Source of the DNA: Tupaia tana
Lineage: Eukaryota > Chordata > Mammalia > Scandentia > Tupaiidae
Assembly: GCA_026018925.1 (NCBI GenBank)
Contig: JAKSZU010000016.1
Coordinates: 59,897,575 to 59,961,574 of the forward strand
Direction: 5' to 3'
Length of the DNA: 64,000 nt
Below are positions 29,949 to 40,802 of this stretch, one piece after another (position 1 is the stretch's first letter; each line of letters starts with the position of its first letter). A model generated the notes under the pieces. It had not been told where the DNA came from, searched no databases, and saw only the letters and a list, made by a program, of their open reading frames with translations. A program made the translations under genes and the position numbers.

Positions 29949-30108
29949 GGGGCCTGCAGGTGGTATGGTGGTTAAAGGTGCTGGACTCCCACATGGGTAA
30001 TCATAGTTTGAGTCCTAGACCTGACAGCTTGCTTTCTCACTTTCCCTCTCTCTCTCTGGTCAAATTTAAATAATAATAATAATTAAATAAATAAAATAAA
30101 TAATTCTT
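29949..30108 (+). mobile_element. Short-type SINE
   Basis: Sense copy: head GGGGCCTGCAGGTGG, then TTTCTCACTTTCCCTCTC, TCTGGTCAAATTT and AAT repeats. A clean example of the short architecture. Confidence 0.9.
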
Positions 30109-30127
30109 TTATAAAGAAACCAGAGGG

Positions 30128-30406
30128 GGACCAGCAGTTAGCATAATGGCTATGTCGCTGGACTCCCATGTAGTCGACCGCGGTTCGAGTCCTGGACCCG
30201 GTGGCTTAAAACTCACGCTGGGCGCGTGTGTGTGCGTGCCCAAGATCCCGAGAGGAGAATGGAGGAGAAGGGATTGCGGCGTGGCCATCCTCCCTGGGGG
30301 GGGGGGGGGGGTGATTTCTTGCTTTCTGTCTGTCTCTGTCTGTCTGTCTGGCAAGCACATGCGCCCTATAGCAAAAACCTCTCAAAACAAACAAACAAAC
30401 AAACAA
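30128..30406 (+). mobile_element. Long-type SINE, near consensus
   Basis: Sense copy between aaaccagaggg (30117-30127) and aaaccaaaggg. It has a 14-G run at about 30297-30311 and an (ACAA)n tail. Confidence 0.93.
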
Positions 30407-30723
30407 AAACCAAAGGGAGTCCTGTTCTTGCAAAGAACTGTGAATAATATATACACTGAGCTACAGTGACCCGTCAGCCCCTAGGCTAATACATTGCTAT
30501 GTATGTAAACTTCATAAAAATGATTTAAGGTACAATTTATACAATTTATAGCTGAAAGAAAATCCACGATTCAAAAAGACAATTCATTCCACAAATATTT
30601 ATTAAAGGCCTAACCCGTGCCAGCCACCAGGAATAAAATATTGAATAAAACGTTTTCTGCATCTGTAAAGAATGATTTCTTGTGCTTTAAATGTCCCCTT
30701 GTCAAAATAGGAGGCACTTACAG
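30407..30723. other. Intergenic, L2-like relic upstream of COX6A2
   Basis: L2-like landmarks at 30588-30640 (ATTCCACAAATATTTATTAA, then GTGCCAGCCACCAGG). The rest is not recognised. Confidence 0.5.
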
Positions 30724-30817
30724 CAGCTGCCTGGAGAGGACCTCGCACCAGTCAGGTTCCATTTTAAATATAGAAACCCCCTAAAAATAGCCGCCCGTGT
30801 TCCAGACGCAACAGGTG
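30724..30817 (+). promoter_or_regulatory. COX6A2 proximal muscle elements: two E-boxes and a MEF2 site
   Basis: Seen directly: E-box CAGCTG at 30724-30729, CTAAAAATAG at 30781-30790 (a full match to the MEF2 consensus YTAWWWWTAR), and E-box CAGGTG at 30812-30817. All lie 87-180 bp upstream of the start codon. MEF2 and E-box control of this heart/muscle isoform is known in other mammals. Binding here is inferred. Confidence 0.72.
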
Positions 30818-30903
30818 ATTGGCCCACATAGGGGGAGGGCTCCCAGGCCTCGGTGAAGGAGAGTGAGAGGACAGTGTCCTTGGTCCCAGCTTCTCCCACC
30901 GCA

Positions 30904-31463
<560 letters not shown>

Positions 31464-31487
31464 GGCCCCAGCCATGCCTCAGGGCGC

Positions 31488-31493
31488 AATAAA
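31488..31493 (+). terminator. COX6A2 polyadenylation signal
   Basis: AATAAA 25 bases after the COX6A2 stop codon. A very short 3' UTR, as in other mammals. Confidence 0.9.
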
Positions 31494-32597
31494 CACGTGG
31501 AAGCTTGGAGCGCAGGTTCTTTGGGGGCGACTGGGCGGCTGTGGGGCTTCCACTCTGCGCATGCGCACAGGGCAGCGCCACGTGCTTTTCCCGGGTAGGC
31601 GAGTACCCCTGCGTCTCTGTTACTTACAGTTAGGGCCCCAGGCTCTAAAGGGCTTTCACATACATTGAATCCTCACAGCACCTCTGGGAGCAGGACATAA
31701 TGCTGGCTTCCCTCAATTTTCAAAAGGAGAGTTTACTATTCTCAGGGATTAAATGACTAGGTTTAATTTAATTTAATCTAGATTCTGGTCGCCTGTCAGA
31801 GATCCAGGGCTGCAAACCCTGAAGTGCCACCTCTCGCCTGAGCTAAAGACATCTGTGAGTCCCAGCTATCTGCAGATAACCCCGATTTGAAACAGGGGAT
31901 CCATGGTCCTATGTGCGAGGTCTCATGACCTAACTCTGGATTTGGAATATTCTGGTCATGACCCACTTTAATGAGTCTTTTGTATTCGTTCTGAAAATCA
32001 AATGCTGTGTTCTGGAAAGCCTGGCTCTCTGGGCTTTGGGGACTGTATTTAAGGGGTCATTGGTTCAAATGAGCTCTGGACATTGCATTCACTTTCTAGG
32101 ACAGTCTGTCCACTTGCCATTACTGAGGAGCCCGCAGCCCGTGAGCACACACACACACACATACACACACACACCTGATAACACAGTACCTTCAAGACGA
32201 GATGACCTCCGGCCCCAGTCGTCGGAGAAAGTAAGAACATGCCTAACACCCATGAGTAAGCTCCCTGTTATTCCTAGAACAGTGCTCAGATCGCTGGGTT
32301 AGAGCATTTCCATACAAGGAAAATGTGTTATCAACATCCTCATTTCATGTGACAGTTCTTACCCCTATGAAAAGGTATGATGGCATCCTGCCATCTTCTG
32401 TAAAAAGTAGGTCATCAGGGAAGAAGTTTGACAAATATGTAAAAGTATAAAAACGGGTACAACTCCTCGGGAAGGTGATTTCGTACCGCAGGGATTGTTC
32501 AGGCCAGTCCACATCTGTGCAGAAGCTGTTCACGTGAAGTCAATTCGCAGGCACAGATAAGACCAGCCCAGGAGAGGCCAGGTAAACAGGGAGGCGA
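31494..32597. other. Convergent intergenic gap COX6A2 - ITGAD
   Basis: About 1.1 kb. It contains an L2/MIR-like fragment at 31650-31760 (GGCTTTCACATACATTGAATCC, shown in part), a (CA)n run at 32145-32174 and a TGCGCATGCGCA palindrome at 31556-31567. The ITGAD 3' UTR must lie in its right part. An ATTAAA on the minus strand near 31965 is a weak candidate end signal. Confidence 0.5.
32145..32174. repeat. (CA)n microsatellite
   Basis: CA units with one T interruption, downstream of ITGAD. Confidence 0.9.
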
Positions 32598-32714
32598 TTA
32601 CTCGCAGGAAGGCGAATCTGGGGCTTCACGGCTGACATCCTTCCCACTGAGTACGGCGTGGTCTTCAGGCTTGTCATCCAGCATTTCTTTGTACTGACGT
32701 CTGAAAAAGCCAAG
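32598..32714 (-). CDS. ITGAD: ITGAD exon 30: cytoplasmic tail
   Basis: Begins [18 protein letters not shown], 38 residues to the TAA at 32598-32600. The membrane-proximal GFFKR clasp that holds the beta subunit reads GFFRR here, a conservative K to R change. The tail is 2-3 residues different in length from human, and its last dozen residues are divergent. Confidence 0.94.
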   Translation of the reverse strand, partial: LGFFRRQYKEMLDDKPEDHAVLSGKDVSREAPDSPSCE

Positions 32715-35700
32715 CTACGGGGAAAGGGAATCAGAACAGCTGAGTAAGAGAGCAGGGAAGAAGGTAGGAGGAGAAAGAGGCTGAGAGAGAAGATGAGAAG
32801 AGACGGAGCTAACTCGGGTGTGCTGAGAACCTGCCGGGTGCACACTGCATCCTAGCAGAACAGCATCGACGCTGTGGTCAGGCCGGTCTGGGCCCGTACC
32901 CTGGTCTCATTTCTCTCTCACCTCAGCCACTCCGTGGTGTGGGCATTATTACATTAGAGGAGAAACAGGCTCAGACAGGTTGAGCAACTTTCCTAACATG
33001 AAACAGTGAGTAAACGAGGGAGCCCCGAGGTGTGCCCAGGCCTGCCTGCTTCCATAGTCTGGGTTCTCTCCCGTCTTTGGAGGGATTGGCTGGGATGCTT
33101 GTGGTGTGGCTAGCTGGATGAAAACACTTGCCTTGTACAGCGTGGCTGTGATGAGAGCCAGCAGCAGCAGACCTCCCACAGAGCTGCCCACGATGAGTGG
33201 GATGGGGTTGTGCACCTCATATTCTTCCAGCACCGTCTCCGTCTGATTTGGAGAACAGAAAGAACCAGGTCTCTTGCTGCCCAGACTCCTCCCAGGTTCC
33301 CCAACCTCTACCTCCCTCCCCGCCTCCCCCAGGCCCAGCTCCAAGGGGTGAGGGGCAGAAGCACCCATGCGCTTAGGGACAGCCGTCACCCCCTTCCCTC
33401 TAGGCAGGCAGACCCCTACCCAGCCTCACAGGTTTAGCTCAGGAGCCTGTAGCAGCCCGGCCCCCGCCTACCACACAGTTGCACCTGGGCTCTCAGAAAT
33501 GCCTCCTGTCCGGGAAGCTGGGCGTACACGGATCTGTCGAACATGATTTCAGCCACACTCACCAGTGACACCTTCTTCTGCAGTGTCTGCAAAAGATGGG
33601 GCAAGGGGGCTGAGGAATTGGTCTGGGGGATGCTCAGAGACCCAGACGCGTCCTGGCTTGAGGTTGGCTCAGACCCAGCAGGGGCGGCCTGCGTCTGGAG
33701 GAGGGCTCTCTGTGGGGCTTGCACACCTGGCTGACCCAGCTAAAGCTGAGGTTGCCCTTCAGGACGAAGTCGAGTTCCTCCTGGACACCAAAGGACGGGA
33801 TGTCACAGCGGAGCCTCAGGCAGGCAGCGATCGAACAGTCCTGGGGACAGAAGTTAGATGTGAAGGAGAATTTTCACTTGGGAGGAACTAAAAGAGAAAG
33901 TAAGGCCTATCAGATTTTGGTTAGAGAATAAACGAGCAATTATAGGCTGTATATATAACCCTACAATCTAGCCGCACATGCCCCCGTCTCCCCCAATGCA
34001 AGCTGGCCCTGCAGTCGAAGCTCAGGGTCTTCTCACCAGCACAGGGCTCCTTGGGATCTGGGTTAGGAAGTCGGGATGCTGGGGCAGCTCCCTCTCTGAT
34101 ACACAGGGAAGGCTCTAGTGGGAGAGAGAAATAGCCACAATGACCCACATTTTCCAGGCAAGAGAGCGTGGGGTGTGGTGGGGTCAGACCCTGGGGAGAG
34201 GAAAGAAAGTCAGGCACCTGGGAAGGGGCAACTACAGCCACATCCCACACAGCTGTGCCGTTCAGCAGGATGGGAACCCAGAGGTTAATGCTGACAGGCA
34301 GATCTCGCTGACTCAGGTTATTCACCTGTAGAAAATTGAGACAGAACATTATCGTAGTCCTGGAGCATCTCAAACCCCACTTCTTTTCTTTACCTCAAGG
34401 CTCCTGTCCATCTTCCCCCACCAACTTCCAGCTTATCCACACCGCGCAAGAGCAGACATGGCTAGTCTCTAGCCTCTCACACGATATCGGTGCTCGGCCT
34501 CTTTCCCGTTCTCATCAGATGTTGAAAAGTTGAGGAACTTGGTGGATTCTTCCTGCCTGGAAAAAGAAGGCCTATTGATGAGAAATAACCCTGAGGTCCT
34601 CCTTGGTGGTGCCCTAGCCTGCAGCGGAGAACTCTGTCGGGCCTGGAAGATGGTCCAGGGAAGTAGCGAGGGTCCCCACCTTATGCAGCCTCACTTCCTC
34701 TCCCTGGTGGCCTTGGCCCCAGTTTCCCAGAACTATGAACTCAGCCCTTTATACCCCTGGCTCTTCCTTACCCTCAACAGGTTGCTCAAGATCTTTCTTC
34801 TGCTTGGAATGTCCTTACCTCTTCCACTTCTGGAAATTCTCACTTGAAGGCCCAACTTAAACATCATCTCTCACAACGTTTACATTTTTCTTTTGGGAAT
34901 AAAGGCATTGGTGCTACTTTGTTGAGTAGCACATGGTTGGCCTCAGATAGTTTGCAGAGGCTGCTGCTAGAACAAATAAGCCTAAGGGGACTCTAGGGGA
35001 TCATGCAGGGCAAAAATAGAATGAGAGTCCTGCCATGGTAGGAGTGAAGGAAACTGACACGGCCACTCTGCAGCAGGTAGGTAAATGTGAAGGAAGTGGG
35101 TTCGTGAGCACAAGCCCATGGAGGGGACATAAGTGTTGTAGGCTGCAGATGGGTTTCCGTCCATCCATCAACCCATCCATCAATCCATCCATCCATGGCT
35201 CCCATTAGTGACCATTTACCATGTGCCAGGCTGTGGGGTTGGCCCTGGAGGTTCAACAGGTAAGCCATAATCTCTGCCCTCTCTGAACTGAATGTCTTGG
35301 GTCTCAGTAGAACCGAGCACACCAGCAGGGGGACCTGACTTTTCATCAGCACCTTGCACGCAGACCAGCCACACAGAAAACTCTAAGGACCCACCCAGTT
35401 TTTCCTCAGCTTGTTGACTGAGGACTCATAAGCTGTGGTGTCAGAACACCTGGGTTCACATCTCAGGCCCACCACTTCTTCCCTGAGAAACTTGAGGGAA
35501 GCTAGGTAAGCTCTCTGGAGCCCTGTAGGTTTCTGTCTGCAGTGAGGATGCTTGTAATAGTGCCTTCCTATCACAGAGGGTGCCGAAGGCTGTAGCAGGG
35601 CCTAGCACATGGCATGGACTCCATACAGAGTTTAAGCTTCCCTTTGTATGTGACCCTTCTTCTATCTGCTATCCAGGCCTTTTCTCTCTATGCTTTGGCT

Positions 35701-36062
35701 TTTCATATTGAAATCTTCCAGTTCTAAACCTCTTTTCTGTTCTTTTTATTTTTTTTGAAAGGTTTTTGCTGTAGGGCACATGCTCAAGCCAGAAAGACAG
35801 AGACAGAGAGTGAAAAATCACCCCCAAGAGGGATGGCCAAGCCACAATCCCTTCTCCATTCTCCTCTTGGGATGGCCACGCCACAATCCCTTCTCCATTC
35901 TCCTCTTGGGATCTTGGGCACACACGTACACGTGCCCGGCGTGAATTTAAGCCACCGGGTCCAGGACTCGAACTGCAGTCAACTACATGGGAGTTCAGTG
36001 ACATAGCCATTACACTAACTGCTGGTCCCATCTTTTCTTTTTTAAAAAAATATTTATTTTAT

Positions 36063-36096
<34 letters not shown>

Positions 36097-39000
36097 TTTA
36101 AAGTTTGCTTATAAGGCACATGCACTCACCAGAGAGAGATAGAGACAGGGAGAGAGAGGGAAAATAAAAGCAAACCACCAGATCTGGGACTTGAATTGCA
36201 GGTGGCCATTGTGGGAGTACAGCACCTTAACCACCATGCCACATGCTGGTCCCTAAACCTCTTTTTATATCCTATCTTTTTTTTTTTTTTTTAAGATTTT
36301 TTGCCTTAGGGCACATGCACTTGCTAGAGAGAGAGAAAGACAGAGATGGTGAGAAGGAAAGTGGGAAATTATCCCCCCAGGAGGGGATCACCATGCTGCA
36401 ATCCCTTCTCCTCCATTTTCCTCTTGAGATCTTGGGCATGGACACACATATGCCCAGTGTGTTTCAAGCCACCAGGTCTGGGACTCAAACCATGGGAGTC
36501 CATGTGGGAGTCCAGCAATGTAACCACTAGGCCATTTGCTGGCCCCAAATCACCCATTTTTCACCAGTCCTCAGAGGGGCACATAGTTTATGGCCATGGA
36601 CACAGGCTCTAGAGCCATACTATCTGGGTTTGATTTCCATTTCTATCACTTACCCAGTGAACTTATTTATTTATTTACTTTCTTTTTTTTGAGAGGTTTT
36701 TGCTCTAGGGCACGTGCGCTCACCAGAAGGACAGAGAGAGATAGAGAGACAGAAAGCGAGAAATCACCCCCCGGGGGGGGGGGGGGTGGCCATGCCGCAA
36801 TCCCTTCTCCTCTATTCTCCTCTCGGGATCTTGGGCATGCACGCACACGTGCCCGGAGTGAGTTTAGGCCACCGGATCCGGGACTCGAACCGCAGTCGAC
36901 TACGTGGGAGTCCAGCGACATAGCCATTACGCTAACTGCTGGTCCCTACCCAGTAAATTTAACCTGGAGAATGACAAACAAATTTTTTTAACCTCCTGAG
37001 TTCTTTGTTGGTAAAAATGAGAAAAACAATATATTGGGTCATCAGGAAAGTCATGATACATTTTTGCATAGGAAAACATAGAAAAATACCTCATGACTTT
37101 CCTGACCACCTAATAGTTATTGGGGGATTATGTGAATGAAATACATGGTAAGTACTTATAACAATGCAAAAAAATAAAATAAAAACCATCAGTGACAAAA
37201 ATAATGTCTGACATATCATAAGGCAAATGTAAATATAAGCTCTTATTATAAATATTTTCCTGGACGTAGAAGGGGAAATTCACACATGTGGTTTGAAAGG
37301 GCAATGACACTTTTTTGATCCCCTCCCTAGTTCCTCTAAAAATTTATATGTTGGCCACAGCAGCAAACTCTGTCACATGGCAATAGTACCTGCTTTTGAG
37401 CAGCCCCCTAAATCTCTGATGTTGAGCCTAGTATATGGGGTTGCTTGCATTGCTTCCAGCCTGGCCAGCCCCTGCCCTCAACCTACCTTCAGAACTCAGT
37501 GCAGCAGCTCTACATTTGCCCTTTTCATGGCCCCCCTCAGACCTTGTCCTCTTAGAGACCTTCCCAACAGATTCTCACACCTCTTCTCTCCACTGACTTG
37601 TAGAAACCTGACCTTTCCTTTCCTGTGTGTGGTGACAGACCATATCCTGTTGGGCACAAACTCCCCAGTTCAGAGTTCTCAGAAAGGCTTGCTCTCAATC
37701 TAGTAGTTTGACTTTGGCTTATTCATATTTAGCACAAAGGATAGGATTGACTTCATGTTAATTCTACATTCTGGAGGGAAAGGAAGCTGTGCAGAGTGGT
37801 GGCAATGTGTGCGTGTCCCACCATCAAGCTGATTCATCAGAGAAGCAAGAATAGTAATATATAGTACTATGGTATAAACATACAACTGGGCACCCATGTG
37901 AGCCTTCCTATGTGAACCTTCCCATGTGAGGAAATGGAGGGAATTGCTTAGTTGGCCATCCTCAAACTGGTGGGGCAGAAGAGAAAGGTATCAGACTTGG
38001 AGGAAGGTTGAAGGGGAGGGCCAAGGATTAAGTACCTGCTTATCACTGTGTAGACTGCATATTTCACTGGGAGCTCCAGCTGGAAGGTAGTCTTGCTGGT
38101 TGCAGGCTTATTATTCTCACTGGAAAAAGAGAAGGAAAACCAGCTGGGAAGGAATCCAAGAGAGCAGTCTCTAAATGGGAGAGTGAAGGGCACTCTGTAG
38201 CTGGCCTGGGCTCACCTGCTTGCTTTGGCCCTCATAAGCAACCTGTTTCCCAGGGTGGCCTTGTAGGACACATCAAATGTGACTGTGAAGGTGTCCTGGG
38301 GAAGAAGAAAGAAAACATTAGGTTAGGGAAGGTCATTGGGGAGTGAAGGAGGGGGATGAGCCAGGACAAGAGAGAACACTGATGAGTATTTGGGAGAAAG
38401 CACTGACCTTAGTGCCCTCTCGGAAGATAGGGTGGTTGATGCTACACTGGCTGCTTCTCAGGTTCTCATTCTCAGTGGGCACTGTCTCACATACCAGGTG
38501 CAATGGGTGCTGATGGGGTTGCTTCTATGGGAGGAGAATAGCAAAAAAGTTACCCACATGAATACATGGGTTTGGCATATGACAACATTGGTATTACAGA
38601 GCAGTAAAGAGGACAGACTTTTCAGTAAGTGGTGCTGAGAAAATCGGCTCATACAAAAAATAGAAAAATAAAAAGGAGAAAAACTGGATCCCTACCTCAC
38701 TCTGTACATTAAAACAAATTCCAATGGGATTAAAGACTCCAATATAAAAAATCAGAACTATAAAACTTTTAGTAGACAATATGGGGGCTATTTTCATAAC
38801 TTTGGGGTTAAGAAATATTTCCTGGGGATCAAAATGGTGAGCAGGCCAGCTGTTTCAGCATTAGGTCAGTGGCTAGATGGTATTCAAAAATGGTCTTACA
38901 ATGCTGCAGAATTCAATAAACTGGGGTTAATGCGAGATGATATAATATATGAGAATGAAGATGTGAAGGAAGCCATAAGAAGACTTCCTGAGAACCTTTG

Positions 39001-40731
39001 TAATAATCTCTCTTTTCTCATTAACAGAGCACTGGACCAGACCATGAGACAGCAGATCTTGCCTACAGTTTGATGGACAAAATATGAGAAGGATAATTTC
39101 TACCTTGAACCATATCTAAAAGAGGTTATTCGGGAAAGAAGAGAGAGAACGGTGGGCAAAGAAGTAACTAGGTTGCAATCGTGGATGCGGTGGTTCTTAA
39201 AGTATTTTTATAAAGTTGGGGTTGAACCTGAAAAATTTAATTTAAAATTAATTTGGTCTGCAGGTGTATTACTTTAAATAAATGTCTATTATAAACAAAA
39301 CAAAACAAAAAAAAGAGAAACATTTTTTAAACAAGACTTATACACTGAAACACTGAACAAAGGAAAAGATTTATAAAATCAGCCACAATCAAATTAAGAC
39401 ATTCTGATGATTTAAAAAGTACTGTAAGGAGACTGAAAAGACAAGCAACAGGAGTGGGAAAGATATTTGAACACATCTAACTGGTGTGCAGAGCAGCCAA
39501 TTTGAGCAAACGTGGTGACCTTTAGACACATATAGAAATGTGGTTTCGTGAGTTATCATTTGTACAGTGATGAAAGCAATGTACATGTGAATATGCTAGC
39601 TGTCTGAAACTGAGAGCAGTATTGAAAGCTACATGTGTTTATTAGAATTAGCCCTAAAAAAAATCAAAGAAACTACGTGGTGCTAGTTGTCTTTGTATCT
39701 TTATCTGATTAACATCTGAAAACAACTGGCTTTGCATTGAGTGAGGGGTGCTGTGGATTAGAAATAAACATAAAAATAAACACACGAAGACATATAAGTA
39801 TAGAAAAGCGAGAATCGGGTGGGCCTGACTTCTCTGATAGTGATAGCCTCGACCATGAACCAGTCTCAGGTTTATTCTTTTAAAGGGGAGAAAGTGGGGG
39901 AAGAGGAAATGGAATGCAAAGCCAGTTGTTTTGAGATGTTAATCCACTGAACATGGGAAGACTATTGGCAGCATGTACTTTATCGGATCTTTTGGGGTCA
40001 ATTCTGATAAACACATGTGACTTTTTTTTTAAATACATTTTTATTTTAATTTCATGAACTTCTTTTTTAAGAATTATTTTATTTAACTTTATTATTATTA
40101 TCATTATTATTTTTCAGTTTGATCAGAGAGAGAGAGAGAGAGAAAGTGAGAAAGCAAGCCACCAGGTCCAAGACTTGAACTGTGGTCAGCCATGTGGGAG
40201 TCCAGCACCTTTAACCACCATGCCACTTGCTGGCCCCATATGTGACTTTCTTTAAACCAATATTTCTCTGCAGTTTCAGATAGCTAGCATATTCACATGT
40301 AAATTGCTTTAATTGGCATGCAAATGACAACTCGCAAATCATGTTTCTGCATGTGTCTAAAGGTCACTATGTTTGTTCAGATTGACCACTCTCCACAAAC
40401 TGGAATAGAACTAGTAACCAGAATATGTAAGGAACAATTACTACAGTAATCAGTAAAAGTACAGATAATCCATGGGGCCAGCAGGTAGCACAGTGGTTAA
40501 GGTGTTGGACTCCCATGTGGCTAACCACAGTTTAAATTCCAGATCCAGTAGCTTGAAACACACCAGGTGTGTGTGTGTGTGTATGTGTGCATGCATGACC
40601 AAAATCCTAAGATGAGAATGGAGAAGGGATTGCAGTGTGGTCATTCACCCTCCCAGGGGGGTGATTTCTTGCTTTTTGTCTCTCTCCAGCAAGCTCATGC
40701 ACCCTATAGCAAAAATCTCTCCTTCAAAAAA

Positions 40732-40764
<33 letters not shown>

Positions 40765-40769
40765 TTGTA

Positions 40770-40802
<33 letters not shown>

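Noticed and set aside
38834-39073. UQCRB-like frame as a functional gene
   Set aside because: Homology continues past the stop, the tail is A-rich, it is intronless and flanked by short duplications inside an L1; a processed pseudogene explains all of this.
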